Origin: Caenispirillum bisanense
GTDB taxonomy: Bacteria > Pseudomonadota > Alphaproteobacteria > Rhodospirillales > Rhodospirillaceae
Assembly: GCF_900230255.1 (NCBI RefSeq)
Contig: NZ_OCNJ01000008.1
Coordinates: 124,001-188,000, forward strand
Reading direction: 5' to 3'
DNA length: 64,000 nt
The position numbers and the translations under genes are program-made. The notes under the pieces are model-generated. The model saw only the letters and a list, made by a program, of their open reading frames with translations. It did no database searches and was not told the origin of the DNA. This document shows, one piece after another, positions 28,207 through 37,108 of the stretch. Every line of letters begins with the position of its first letter. The stretch's first letter is position 1.

Positions 28207-28754
28207 AGCGCTTCCACGATGATGTTCTGGTTGGTGTAGATGCAGATGTCGCCGGCAATGGCCATGGCCTTGCGGGCGATCGTTTCGGCATCGATTCCTT
28301 CGACGTCCACCAGGGCGCGGGCGGCGGCCAGGGCGAACGACCCGCCGGAGCCGATGCCGATGAGGCCGTCCTCGGGCTCCAGCACGTCGCCGTTGCCGGT
28401 CAGCACCAGCGACACGTCGGCGTCGGCGACGGCCATCATGGCTTCCAGCCGGCGCAGGTAGCGGTCGGTGCGCCAGTCCTTGGCGAGTTCGACGCAGGCG
28501 CGGGTGAGCTGGCCGGGGTGCTGCTCCAGCTTGGCTTCCAGGCGTTCGAGCAGGGTGAAGGCGTCTGCCGTGGCGCCGGCGAAGCCGACCAGGATGCCGC
28601 CGCCGGGGCCGATGCGCCGCACCTTGCGGGCATTCGCCTTCATGACGGTGTTGCCGAAGGAGACCTGACCGTCGCCGGCGACGACGACGCGGCCGTTCTT
28701 GCGCACGGACAGGATGGTGGTGCCGTGCCACGTGATGTCGGAAGGCTGGCTCAT
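28203..28754 (-). CDS. hslV: ATP-dependent protease proteolytic subunit HslV (ClpQ)
   Basis: HslV is the threonine-protease dodecamer core. It is 183 residues from ATG 28754. A short propeptide ([11 protein letters not shown]) precedes the catalytic threonine in [10 protein letters not shown], so maturation must expose that Thr at the N-terminus. Other motifs are [44 protein letters not shown] and [15 protein letters not shown]. The family start in E. coli is directly at MTT, so the propeptide is an alphaproteobacterial trait. Earlier in-frame ATGs (28829, 28910) are less likely. No sigma-32 promoter could be identified with confidence. Confidence 0.96.
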   Translation of the reverse strand: MSQPSDITWHGTTILSVRKNGRVVVAGDGQVSFGNTVMKANARKVRRIGPGGGILVGFAGATADAFTLLERLEAKLEQHPGQLTRACVELAKDWRTDRYLRRLEAMMAVADADVSLVLTGNGDVLEPEDGLIGIGSGGSFALAAARALVDVEGIDAETIARKAMAIAGDICIYTNQNIIVEAL

Positions 28755-29029
28755 GAATTCCGCTGCCGTTGGAGGGCGTGGGGCGGGCGGAGCGGTCGTG
28801 GTCCGCCCGCGAAAGATGTCGTCGAACATGGGACGACGGCGCCGGGCGGTCAACCCTCGGTCCCGCCGGGCCGCTCGAGGCCTATACAATTTATGAGCGT
28901 GCTTCCGCATATGGCGCCCAAAAGTGTTGCCATGCGACCCGTAGGAGAGTATTGGAAAACGGGTAGTTCATCATCACGTGCAACCCCCGGCCAAGCCCTC
29001 AGGTCGGGGCCAGGCTTGCGAGGGACTCC

Positions 29030-29206
29030 GTGACCACCGCCACTCCCCGTTCCGGCCACCGTCCGACGTCGACCGTCCATGTGCGCATCGCCGTCGAAGC
29101 CGCCCTGAAGCTCGCCCGCGACGCCGCCCTGGACGGCTGCGTGGAGAAGCTGCGCGGTGCCCTGGCGGAACTGGATACGGTGGCCGGCGGCCGCGACGGC
29201 GCCTGA
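29030..29206 (+). CDS. possible small hypothetical protein
   Basis: A 58-residue frame starts at GTG 29030 with GAGGG six bases upstream. The translation is VTTATPRSGHRPTST, then an amphipathic helix (VRIAVEAALKLARDAALDG) and a second one (VEKLRGALAELDTVAGG). Codon third positions are G/C-rich as in real genes here, and the frame fills the otherwise empty gap between divergent hslV and the XRE gene. No family is recognised. The call rests on start, spacing and composition only. Confidence 0.4.
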   Translation: MTTATPRSGHRPTSTVHVRIAVEAALKLARDAALDGCVEKLRGALAELDTVAGGRDGA

Positions 29207-29225
29207 CGGCGGCCGCCCGTCAGCG

Positions 29226-29271
29226 AAGAAAAACGGCCGGCCGGGCTGTGAAGCCCGTGCCGGCCGTCGTG
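29226..29271 (-). terminator. rho-independent terminator of the XRE regulator gene
   Basis: On the minus strand, ACGGCCGGC.. pairs with ..GCCGGCCGT with an inner CGGGCTT/AAGCCCG stem, followed by TTTTTCTTCG. It lies about 27 bases after the stop of the leftward XRE gene (29298). Confidence 0.85.
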
Positions 29272-29297
29272 CAACCGCAGCCCCCGCCCGGACCCGC

Positions 29298-29774
29298 TCA
29301 GTCGCGGCGGCCCATGGCCTTGAGCATCTTCAGAACGGTTTCCCGCTGTTCGTCGAGCGGCAGCTTCCAATAGGCCTGCACCAGCTCCAGCGTCTCGTTC
29401 TTCTTCATGGGGTCTTCTTCGAAGGGCGCCCGCGGAATGTCGGTGATGCCGGCCTGGGCCGGCAGGTTCTGCGTCGGGCGGTGCGACGTGATGCGGTCGT
29501 CGATGTCTTCGAAGAAGTATTGAATGGGCACGCCCATGACGCGGGCGATGTCGTACAGACGCGACGCAGACACGCGGTTGGACCCGCGCTCGTACTTCTG
29601 GATCTGCTGGAAGGTCACCCCGACGGCGGCAGCCAGCTGCTCCTGGCTGAGGCCGAGCAGCGTGCGGCGCAGGCGCAGGCGGCTGCCGACGTGCACGTCG
29701 ACCGGATCGGGACCATATTCCTTCGCCGTGATCGGCTGCCGGCGTCTTTCGAAGGGGCGTTGAGTCTGCGTCAC
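29298..29774 (-). CDS. XRE-family helix-turn-helix transcriptional regulator
   Basis: This is a 158-residue protein if started at GTG 29774; the open frame extends to 29876 without a better start, so the N-terminus is uncertain. The conserved part begins PDPVDVHVGSRLRLRRTLLGLSQEQLAAAVGVTFQQIQKYERGSNRVSA, a typical HTH_3. It is followed by SRLYDIARVMGVPIQYFFEDI, as in a widespread alphaproteobacterial regulator group, then a C-terminal helix pair (ETLELVQAYWKLPLDEQRE). The target genes are unknown. It is divergent from hisB. The A+T-rich region 29800-29880 probably carries its promoter. Confidence 0.87.
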   Translation of the reverse strand: MTQTQRPFERRRQPITAKEYGPDPVDVHVGSRLRLRRTLLGLSQEQLAAAVGVTFQQIQKYERGSNRVSASRLYDIARVMGVPIQYFFEDIDDRITSHRPTQNLPAQAGITDIPRAPFEEDPMKKNETLELVQAYWKLPLDEQRETVLKMLKAMGRRD

Positions 29775-29945
29775 GAGCGGTACACCGTTGTAATTGGGCT
29801 GGAAGGTTTTATGCTTAGTATGCGGAAAAGATATATCTCTTGACGTTGCGGCTCCAGTTGATTTCACAACCTGCAACGCTCAAGACGTGTGGGTTTTTCG
29901 CCTGCGCTTATCCTGAAGGTTTGTAATCGCCAAGGACATCACCCA

Positions 29946-30545
29946 ATGCGAGTCGCTTCCGTCGACCGGGTCACCCGCGAGACCCAGATCAGCGTCACCC
30001 TGAACCTGGACGGCACCGGCCAGTTCGACGGGGGGACGGGGATCGGGTTCCTGGATCATATGCTGGAAAATTTCTCCCGTCATGCGCTAATCGACCTCAC
30101 CGTTCGCGCGACCGGAGACATCCATATCGACTTCCACCACACCGTGGAGGACACCGGCATCACCATGGGCATGGCGCTGGCGAAGGCGCTGGGCGACCGC
30201 AAGGGCATCCGCCGCTACGGCAGCGCGGTCATTCCCATGGACGAAACCTGTTCGGAAGTGTCGCTCGACCTGTCCAACCGCCCCTACCTGATCTGGAAGG
30301 TGGCCTTCACCCGCGACAAGCTGGGCGAGTTCGACACCGAGCTGTTCAAGGAATGGTTCCAGGCCTTCTCGCAGACCGGCGGCATCACGCTGCACGTGGT
30401 CAACCGCTACGGCGAGAACAACCACCACATCATCGAGAGCTGCTTCAAGGGCCTCGCCCGCGCGCTGCGCATGGCGGCCGAAATCGACCCGCGCGCCGCG
30501 GAAGCGGTGCCGTCGACCAAGGGCACCCTGGGCGGCAGCCTGTAA
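29946..30545 (+). CDS. hisB: imidazoleglycerol-phosphate dehydratase
   Basis: HisB dehydrates imidazoleglycerol phosphate to imidazoleacetol phosphate in histidine synthesis. It is 199 residues from ATG 29946, the monofunctional length. An upstream ATG at 29889 adds 19 residues with no support. The duplicated metal-binding motifs are FHHTVEDTG and [16 protein letters not shown]. Also visible are [23 protein letters not shown] and the C-terminal STKGTLGG. In many relatives hisB is followed by hisH-hisA-hisF and preceded by divergent hslVU. Here hslVU is close by, but no his gene follows. Confidence 0.96.
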   Translation: MRVASVDRVTRETQISVTLNLDGTGQFDGGTGIGFLDHMLENFSRHALIDLTVRATGDIHIDFHHTVEDTGITMGMALAKALGDRKGIRRYGSAVIPMDETCSEVSLDLSNRPYLIWKVAFTRDKLGEFDTELFKEWFQAFSQTGGITLHVVNRYGENNHHIIESCFKGLARALRMAAEIDPRAAEAVPSTKGTLGGSL

Positions 30546-30630
30546 CGCGGGCCAGGCCGCCGGCACACCCGGCGGCCTGCTGCACTCATGGCGGGCGCGA
30601 ACCGCGCAGTGGCGGCAGACGATCGTGCCG

Positions 30631-30664
30631 CCGTGGATGGCCGGGTCGAGCCCGGCCATGACAA
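30631..30664. repeat. family-A repeat, half copy
   Basis: A 34-bp arm begins CCGTGGATGGCCGGGTCGAG and continues through CCCGGCCATGACAA. It is nearly identical to the inverted right arm of the 21780-21870 element and contains the internal GCCGGG..CCCGGC hairpin. It lies in the 206-base gap between convergent hisB and the nucleotidyltransferase gene. Nothing else was recognised in that gap. Confidence 0.8.
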
Positions 30665-30751
30665 CTCTGTGGTGCATACACCGCTCAGACGAAACCGATC
30701 ACCCCTGGAGCGCGGCGGCGCGCTCAGGCGTAGTCGGGCTCCAGCGGTCGC

Positions 30752-31069
30752 TCAGAAGGCATAGACTGCGTCCCGCTGGACGGCCGCGCGCACCGGCGGG
30801 CGGAGCATGCATGCGTCTGCCACGTCGACGCGGCTTCCGGGCAGGCGGCGGCGGACCATGCCGCCGATGGCGTCGGCTACCGTCACCAGATCGAGAATGT
30901 CGCCGATACGTTCGACGTCGTACTCGATGACGATGTCGATGTCGCTGTCGGGGCGCTCGTCGCCGCGGGCGACGCTGCCGAACACGCCGGCATGCACGAT
31001 CCCGCGCCGCTGCAGGTCGGGCGCGGCGCGGCGGAGTTCGTCCAGGACAGGGGCGAGGCGTGACGTCAT
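30752..31069 (-). CDS. MNT-type nucleotidyltransferase (minimal nucleotidyltransferase, MntA-like)
   Basis: This protein has 105 residues from ATG 31069 (MTSRLAPVLDELRRAAPDL); an in-frame start at 31159 is less likely. The polymerase-beta-like fold is shown by GVFGSVARGDERPDSDIDIVIEY (GS-x4-G-x5-SDID metal/nucleotide site) and a third acidic strand SRVDVADA. The C-terminus RDAVYAF is typical. Such proteins usually form MNT-HEPN toxin-antitoxin pairs, in which MNT AMPylates the HEPN toxin. No HEPN gene is adjacent on either side, so this looks solitary. Confidence 0.85.
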   Translation of the reverse strand: MTSRLAPVLDELRRAAPDLQRRGIVHAGVFGSVARGDERPDSDIDIVIEYDVERIGDILDLVTVADAIGGMVRRRLPGSRVDVADACMLRPPVRAAVQRDAVYAF

Positions 31070-31159
31070 CGGTTCGCTGGAAACGGGGTCGATCCAACCA
31101 CATGCGCCCGCGCGGGCGCCGTCGTCAAGCCTCTCCCCTTCCGGCGCCGCCGTGCTCAC

Positions 31160-31504
31160 TCAGTGGTCGGAGCCGTGCAGGATCTGGTCGCGCAGGCCGG
31201 TGTCGTACTCGCGGCCCGCCTGGGTCAGGGTGATGGCGGTCGGGTAGAACGAGCGCGCCAGGCCCTTGCGCTCCAGCGCCTTCCACACCGCCTCGTTGGA
31301 CAGGCCGGTGGCGTCGGCGGAGCTGACGACGAAGCGGCCCAGGTGGAAGTGGTTGCCATGGGCATGGGGGAACCGGCTGACGGTGGAATCGCCCGTCAAC
31401 TGGTCGATCATCGCCGTTTCCGGATCGTTGGCCAGTTCCTGCATGAGCGTCAGCGTCTTGAGCTGCAGCGGGTTCAGCTTCAGGGGGTTGGTCTTCGGCG
31501 GCAT
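31160..31504 (-). CDS. hypothetical protein, possible winged-helix
   Basis: This 114-residue protein starts at ATG 31504. The N-terminal half is Lys/Leu-rich (LKLNPLQLKTLTLMQELA) and the middle is His-rich (FPHAHGNHFHLGRFVV). The C-terminal half reads LSNEAVWKALERKGLARSF and ITLTQAGREYDTGL, which resembles a winged-helix or MarR-like recognition segment. No family is confidently assigned. It lies 75 bases beyond the gdh stop on the same strand, so it may share the gdh transcript. Confidence 0.7.
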   Translation of the reverse strand: MPPKTNPLKLNPLQLKTLTLMQELANDPETAMIDQLTGDSTVSRFPHAHGNHFHLGRFVVSSADATGLSNEAVWKALERKGLARSFYPTAITLTQAGREYDTGLRDQILHGSDH

Positions 31505-31579
31505 CGTCTGTCCTCGTGACTGGAAAGGGAACCCGCCGGCCGGCCCCCTGTGAGGACCGGCCGGCGGGTCTGCAACGGC

Positions 31580-34500
31580 TCAGGCGCCCTTCATGGCGCC
31601 GAACTGGCGGGCCGCGACCGTCAACATGGCGAGGTCGATGGCGTCGGTGGCGCGCAGCTCGGCGATGAGCTGGTCGGCCCGGTCCACCGCCGGCCCGTTG
31701 CCGGCCACCCATACCTCCACCGCCTCGGCGGCCTCGGTGCGCGGGCCGGCCACCGTGAGCACCGCCTCGGCCAGCTCGCGCTGGTCGCGGTACAGTTCCT
31801 CGATGATCGCCGCCACCGCCAGCTTCTGCCAGTGGCTGCCGACGGCGAGCGGTTCCGCCACCGCGCGCAGCCAGCCGAGCCCGAAGCGGGCACCCACCGC
31901 GAAGTAATGGCGGGCGGCGTCGCACACGTCGGCCATCTGGTGCCGGGCGGCGATGCGGGTGACGTCGGGCGCGCTGGCCAGCAGGATGAGGTTGGCCACC
32001 CGCCGCGCCAGGTCGTCGGGCACGCCCGCCGCGCGGTAATGCTCGGCGCGTGCCGCCACCTCGGCCACCACCTCGCCCGAGGCCGCCGTCTCGATGCCCG
32101 CCGCCAGACGGTCGACGCCCGGCGACAGTTCGGCGATGACGGCGCCCATGTCGAGCGGCGCCGGGCACTGGCGCAGCACCCACAGGGTACCCCGCTCGAT
32201 CAGCCGGTTGGCCTCCAGCAGCATCTCCACCTGCGCCGTGGCCGGAACCTTGGCGTCCAGCGCCTCGATCTCGCTCCACAGGTCGCGCAGGCGGAAGGCG
32301 TCGCGGGTGATGATGTAGGCGCGCGCGATGTCGGCCGGCTTCACCCCGGTCTTTTCCATGATCTGGGTGACGAAGGTGCCGCCGACCCGGTTGATCATGC
32401 TGTTGGTGGCATGGGTCGCGATGATCTCCCGCCGCAGGCGATGGCGGCAGATGGCATCGCGGTACTTTTCCTGCACCGCCGTCGGGAAGTAGCGCACCAG
32501 ATCGTCGAGCAGCATGGGGTCGTCCGGCAGGTCGGAGTCCACGATCTCGTCGAACAGCCACAGTTTCGAATACGGAATGAGCACGGCGATTTCGGGCCGT
32601 GTCAGGCCCTTCTTGGCCGCGAAGCGTTCCGCCACCACTTCGTCGTCGGGCAGGAACTCGATGGCGCGGTCGAGCCGGCCGGCGCGTTCCAGCATCTTCA
32701 TGAGCCGCAGCTGGTGGTCGAGGATGTCGACGCCCTTGGCTTCGGTCAGGGAGATGGCGGCGGTCTGCAGGTAGTTGTCGCGCAGCACCAGGTCGCCGAC
32801 CTCTTCCGTCATGTCGGCGAGGATCTGGTTGCGCTGCTTCTCGGTCATGTCGCCGTCGCCGACGATGCCGTTCAGCAGGATCTTGATGTTCACCTCGTGG
32901 TCGGAGGTGTCGACGCCGGCCGAGTTGTCGATGGCGTCGGTGTTGAGCTTCACCCCCGCCAGCGCCGCCTCGATGCGGCCGCGCTGGGTGCAGCCCAGGT
33001 TGGCGCCCTCGCCGACCACCCGCGCCCGCACGTCGCGGCCGTCGATGCGGATGGCGTCGTTGGCGCGGTCGCCGACCTCGGCGTTGTTCTCGGTGGCGGC
33101 CTTGATGTAGGTGCCGATGCCGCCGAACCACAGCAGGTCCACCTGCGCCTTCAGCAGGATGCGCATCAGCTCCGCCGGCGTCACCACCTCCTTCTCGATG
33201 CCGAAGGCGGCGCGGATTTCCGGCGTCAGGTGCAGCGTCTTGGCGCGCCGTTCGAAGATCATGCCGCCCGGCGACAGCACCGACTTGTCGTAGTCGGCCC
33301 AGGTGGAGCGCGGCGTGTCGAACAGCCGCTTGCGCTCGGCGAAGCTCGCCGCCGGGTCGGGGTTGGGGTCGACGAAGATGTGCAGGTGGTTGAAGGCGCC
33401 GAGCAGCTTGATGTGCTTGGACAGCAGCATGCCGTTGCCGAACACGTCGCCCGACATGTCGCCGATGCCGACGCAGGTGAAGTCCTGCGTCTGGGTGTCG
33501 TGCCCCATCTCGCGGAAGTGGCGCTTCACCGCTTCCCAGGCGCCGCGGGCGGTGATGCCCATGGCCTTGTGGTCGTAGCCCTTGGAGCCGCCGGAGGCGA
33601 AGGCGTCGCCGAGCCAGAAGCCGTACTCCAGCGACACCGCGTTGGCGATGTCGGAGAAGGTGGCCGTGCCCTTGTCGGCGGCAACGACCAGGTACGGGTC
33701 GTCCTCGTCGCGGCGCACCACGTCGGGCGGCGGCACCACGGCGTCGCCCTTCAGGTTGTCGGTGATGTCGAGCAACCCGCGCATGAAGGTCTGGTAGCAG
33801 GCGATGCCTTCCGCCAGCTGGGCGTCACGGCCGCCGTCGGCCGGCGGCTGCTTGACCACGAAGCCGCCCTTCGACCCCACCGGCACGATGACGGCGTTCT
33901 TCACCATCTGCGCCTTCATGAGGCCGAGGATCTCGGTGCGGAAGTCCTCGCGCCGGTCGGACCAGCGCAGGCCGCCGCGGGCGACCTTGCCGCCGCGCAG
34001 GTGGATGGCCTCGACCCGCGGGCTGTAGACCCACACCTCCACCCACGGCCGCGGCAGCGGCAGGTCTTCCACCGCCCGGCTGTCGAGCTTGAACGAGACA
34101 TAGGGCTTCGGCCGCCCGTCGGCGCCGGTCTGGTAGTAGTTGGTGCGCAGGGTCGACCGCACGAGGTTGAGGTAGCGCCGCAGGATGCGGTCCTCGTCGG
34201 GGTTCGCCACGTCGTCGAGCAGCTGCTGGATCTCCAGCACCAGCGCGCCGGCGTTGGCGCCCGCGCCCTTGGGGTCGAACTGGGCGTGGAACAGCAGCAC
34301 GAGGCGGCGGGTGATCTGCGGATGCGCCGCCAGGGCCTGTTCGATGTAGCTCTGGCTGAAGGTGAAGGCGGCCTGCCGCAGGTACTTGGCGTAGGCGCGC
34401 AGCACCGTCACCTCGCGCCAGGTCAGGTCGGCGCGCACCACCAGGCGGTTGAACCCGTCGTTCTCGCCCTCGCCCTGCCAGATGCGCTCGAAGGCTTCCT

Positions 34501-36451
34501 GGAAGCGCTCGCGGGCCGCCCCGACGTCGATGGTGGAGCCGTCGGCCGCCGTCATCTCGAAGTCGTGCACCCAGACGCTGCGGCGCTGCCCGCCGTTGCC
34601 GCCGTTGCCGGCCAGCTGGTCCTCGCGGATGCGCACCTCGAAGGGCACCTCGCCCATGACGCGGAAGCCCATGTTTTCCAGCATGGGCAGGATGTCGGAC
34701 AGGGAAAGGGCGCGGTCGGCGTGGTAGATCTTGAACCGCACCTGATCTTCCGACACCTCCACCGGGCGGTAGAGGTTCATGCCGAGCGGCTTGTGCTCGG
34801 CCAGCATGGTCTCGATGCGGTCGATGTCGGCAACGCCCGCCTGCACCGTGTAGCGTTCGCGGTAGAAGCCGGGGAAGGCATGGGCGTAGCGGCGGAACAG
34901 CCGGGCGCCCTGCTCCTCGCCGCGGGCGGCGTAGAGGGCGTTCTCCAGGTGGTCGGACCACTGGCGCGCCGCATCGGCCAGCCGCGCCTCCACTTCCCGC
35001 AGGTCGAAGGGCGGGATCTGGAACGGCGTGGTGCGGATGATGAAGTGCAGCCGGGCGAGCGGGCTGTCCACCACCTGGGTGTAATAGGCGGTCATGACAC
35101 CGCCGAAGGCCTTTTCCAGGATGTCCTGGGCGGTCAGACGCAGCTGCGTGTCGTAGCGGTCGCGCGGCACGAAGACGAGGCAGGAGACGAAGCGCTCGAA
35201 CTCGTCGACGCGGGCGAACAGGGCGACGCGCTGGCGTTCCTGCAGATGGAGGATGCCGAGCGCGGTTTCGAGAAGCTGCTCGTCCGACGACTGGAACAGC
35301 TCGTCGCGCGGCAGGTTCTCCAGGATGTTCATCAGCTTCTTGCCGTCGTGGCTGCGCGGCCGGAAGTTGGCGTTGCGCAGGATGCGGTCGATCTTCCGCC
35401 GCAGCACCGGCACGAACATGGGGCTGTTGGTATAGACGTTGGACGTGAACAGGCCGACGAAGACGTGCAGCCCCACCACCTCGCCCGAGGCGTCGAAGCG
35501 CTTGATGCCGATGACGTCCATGTGCACCGGCCGGTGCACCCGCGCCCGCTGGTTCGCCTTGGCGATGACCAGGTAGTTGGGGCGCATGAGGAAGCCCTGC
35601 ACGTCATGCGGCAGCTGGGCGCCCTCGCCCAGTTCGTCGAACACCAGCGTGTCATCGTCACGCAGGATGCCGAGCGCGGTGTCGCCGCGGGCGTGCACCC
35701 GGGTGGCGCCATCCGCGCCGCGGGTGAAGTCGTGGTCGCGGTAGCCGAGGAAGGTGAAGTGGTTCTCGCTCAGCCACTTCAGGAAGTCGCAGACTTCCGT
35801 GTGGTCTTCCACCGTCAGACCGGCCGGCGCGGCGGGCAGGTCGCCCATGACGGCCGCCATGCGGTCGTTCATGCCCTGCCAGTCGACGACGGCGGCACGC
35901 ACCTCGTGCAGCACCCGCTCGATCTGCTCGGCGATGGCCGCCAGCACGGCGGGTTCGCCCTGCTCGGTGATCTCGATGAGCATGATCGACTCGGGGTGCG
36001 CCGACTCGTCCTCGCCCGTCTCCGAAAGCTCCGCCACGCGGCCCGAGTCGTCGCGGCGCAGATGCACGATGGGGTGGATGACCAGATGCACCACCAGGTC
36101 GAGCCGGTTCAGCTCGGCCGTCACCGAGTCGACGAGGAAGGGCATGTCGTCGTTGACCAGTTCCACGATGGTGTGGTCCGACGTCCAGCCGTGCTCCTCG
36201 AAGTTGGGGTTGTAGACCCGCACCTTGGGCGTGGCCGGCTTGCGCGAGCGCGCGAACTGCCACAGGCCCATGGCCGCGCCATAGAGCGACTCCGGGTCCT
36301 TGTCGAGGATGTCGTCCGGCGGCACATGGCGGAACATGTGACGCACGAACCGACCGGCCTGCTCGGCCGCCTCGGGATCCAGCCGGTCGGAGATCAGGCC
36401 GACGACGCGGTCGATCAGCTCCGCCTTGAGCGACACCGCTCGCTGGGACAT
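31580..36451 (-). CDS. NAD-specific glutamate dehydrogenase, large (L180-type)
   Basis: This 1623-residue enzyme oxidatively deaminates glutamate to 2-oxoglutarate using NAD. It belongs to the 180-kDa class typical of alphaproteobacteria, Pseudomonas and Streptomyces. The N-terminal half (about 1-720) is the regulatory part with ACT-like folds (LVNDDMPFLVDSV, EDHTEVCDFLKWL, HFTFLGYRD). The catalytic core (about 800-1300) contains GGLRWSDRREDFRTE, VPVGSKGGFVVK (catalytic lysine region, about 860), CVGIGDMSGDVFGNGML and LHIFVDPNPDPA. The C-terminal helical part is complete. The ATG at 36451 has GGAGG eight bases upstream. No gene overlaps it; the equally long antisense frame is a G+C shadow. 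Confidence 0.96.
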   Translation of the reverse strand: MSQRAVSLKAELIDRVVGLISDRLDPEAAEQAGRFVRHMFRHVPPDDILDKDPESLYGAAMGLWQFARSRKPATPKVRVYNPNFEEHGWTSDHTIVELVNDDMPFLVDSVTAELNRLDLVVHLVIHPIVHLRRDDSGRVAELSETGEDESAHPESIMLIEITEQGEPAVLAAIAEQIERVLHEVRAAVVDWQGMNDRMAAVMGDLPAAPAGLTVEDHTEVCDFLKWLSENHFTFLGYRDHDFTRGADGATRVHARGDTALGILRDDDTLVFDELGEGAQLPHDVQGFLMRPNYLVIAKANQRARVHRPVHMDVIGIKRFDASGEVVGLHVFVGLFTSNVYTNSPMFVPVLRRKIDRILRNANFRPRSHDGKKLMNILENLPRDELFQSSDEQLLETALGILHLQERQRVALFARVDEFERFVSCLVFVPRDRYDTQLRLTAQDILEKAFGGVMTAYYTQVVDSPLARLHFIIRTTPFQIPPFDLREVEARLADAARQWSDHLENALYAARGEEQGARLFRRYAHAFPGFYRERYTVQAGVADIDRIETMLAEHKPLGMNLYRPVEVSEDQVRFKIYHADRALSLSDILPMLENMGFRVMGEVPFEVRIREDQLAGNGGNGGQRRSVWVHDFEMTAADGSTIDVGAARERFQEAFERIWQGEGENDGFNRLVVRADLTWREVTVLRAYAKYLRQAAFTFSQSYIEQALAAHPQITRRLVLLFHAQFDPKGAGANAGALVLEIQQLLDDVANPDEDRILRRYLNLVRSTLRTNYYQTGADGRPKPYVSFKLDSRAVEDLPLPRPWVEVWVYSPRVEAIHLRGGKVARGGLRWSDRREDFRTEILGLMKAQMVKNAVIVPVGSKGGFVVKQPPADGGRDAQLAEGIACYQTFMRGLLDITDNLKGDAVVPPPDVVRRDEDDPYLVVAADKGTATFSDIANAVSLEYGFWLGDAFASGGSKGYDHKAMGITARGAWEAVKRHFREMGHDTQTQDFTCVGIGDMSGDVFGNGMLLSKHIKLLGAFNHLHIFVDPNPDPAASFAERKRLFDTPRSTWADYDKSVLSPGGMIFERRAKTLHLTPEIRAAFGIEKEVVTPAELMRILLKAQVDLLWFGGIGTYIKAATENNAEVGDRANDAIRIDGRDVRARVVGEGANLGCTQRGRIEAALAGVKLNTDAIDNSAGVDTSDHEVNIKILLNGIVGDGDMTEKQRNQILADMTEEVGDLVLRDNYLQTAAISLTEAKGVDILDHQLRLMKMLERAGRLDRAIEFLPDDEVVAERFAAKKGLTRPEIAVLIPYSKLWLFDEIVDSDLPDDPMLLDDLVRYFPTAVQEKYRDAICRHRLRREIIATHATNSMINRVGGTFVTQIMEKTGVKPADIARAYIITRDAFRLRDLWSEIEALDAKVPATAQVEMLLEANRLIERGTLWVLRQCPAPLDMGAVIAELSPGVDRLAAGIETAASGEVVAEVAARAEHYRAAGVPDDLARRVANLILLASAPDVTRIAARHQMADVCDAARHYFAVGARFGLGWLRAVAEPLAVGSHWQKLAVAAIIEELYRDQRELAEAVLTVAGPRTEAAEAVEVWVAGNGPAVDRADQLIAELRATDAIDLAMLTVAARQFGAMKGA

Positions 36452-36699
36452 TTGGGTTTCCTCCAGGGACGTTCGTTTCTTAAGGTTATGCTCGGGCTAG
36501 GCAAACAGCTTCGCGCCGTTGGCATTTTCTTTCAACCGCTTGCAGCACGGCCGATGCCCGACTTTTTCGCATTGCTGACGCGCGCCGCCGCCCGGCCGTT
36601 GCGCATAGACCGTAAGTCGTGGCGGAACGACCTTGACCGCAGTGGGGTCTCTCGGGACACTTTTGCGACAGCGGGAGCGGCGGCACGGAGAGGGCGGCC

Positions 36700-37104
36700 A
36701 TGACGGAAATGATCGGGAATGCCGGCGCGGGGCGGTGGCCGGCGGAACTGCCGCCGGCGACGGCGGCGGCGGAAGAGGCGGCGATTCTCGCCCGGCTGCC
36801 GCCGGAGTTCGTCGCCTCGCTGTCGGCGGAGCAGCGGCGCTCCTTGCGCACCGCCCTGCCCGGCCAGCCGTGGCGGCGCCACCCGGTGGACCTGCGCTTC
36901 ACGCTGCCGCTGTTCGGCCGCGGTCTCTACGTCACCGTGATCGCCGGCAGCGAGCGCCGCAATTCCGTGCGCCGCCGCGACGACCGTCTGCGCCATCCGC
37001 TCCACACCACCGGCAACCTCGCATTTCTCGTGGCGCTGGCGTCGCTGCTCTACGCGCTTGTGCTGACCGGCCTGGTGCTGGCGCAGGCGTCCTTCCCGGG
37101 CTGA
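36700..37104 (+). CDS. hypothetical protein with C-terminal membrane segment
   Basis: This 134-residue protein starts at ATG 36700 with GGAGAGGG upstream. The N-terminal half is Ala/Glu-rich with a helix FVASLSAEQRRSLRTALPG. The centre has WRRHPVDLRFTLPLFGRGLYVTVIAGSERRNS, reminiscent of small membrane-associated proteins with a 3-strand patch. A strong membrane helix follows near the C-terminus (LAFLVALASLLYALVLTGLVLA). No family is recognised with confidence. It is divergent from gdh (248 bp apart) and converges on the EamA transporter gene with a 4-base gap. Confidence 0.7.
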   Translation: MTEMIGNAGAGRWPAELPPATAAAEEAAILARLPPEFVASLSAEQRRSLRTALPGQPWRRHPVDLRFTLPLFGRGLYVTVIAGSERRNSVRRRDDRLRHPLHTTGNLAFLVALASLLYALVLTGLVLAQASFPG

Positions 37105-37108
37105 CGGA

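Noticed and set aside
28755-28980. A sigma-32 promoter for hslVU
   Set aside because: CGCCATAT resembles the -10 box, but no matching -35 element is found at proper spacing.
31550-36703. A 1717-codon open frame on the plus strand opposite gdh
   Set aside because: It is an antisense shadow in very G+C-rich DNA. The minus strand encodes a complete, motif-rich glutamate dehydrogenase over the same bases, and the antisense product is low-complexity His/Val/Gly/Arg-rich with no known domain.
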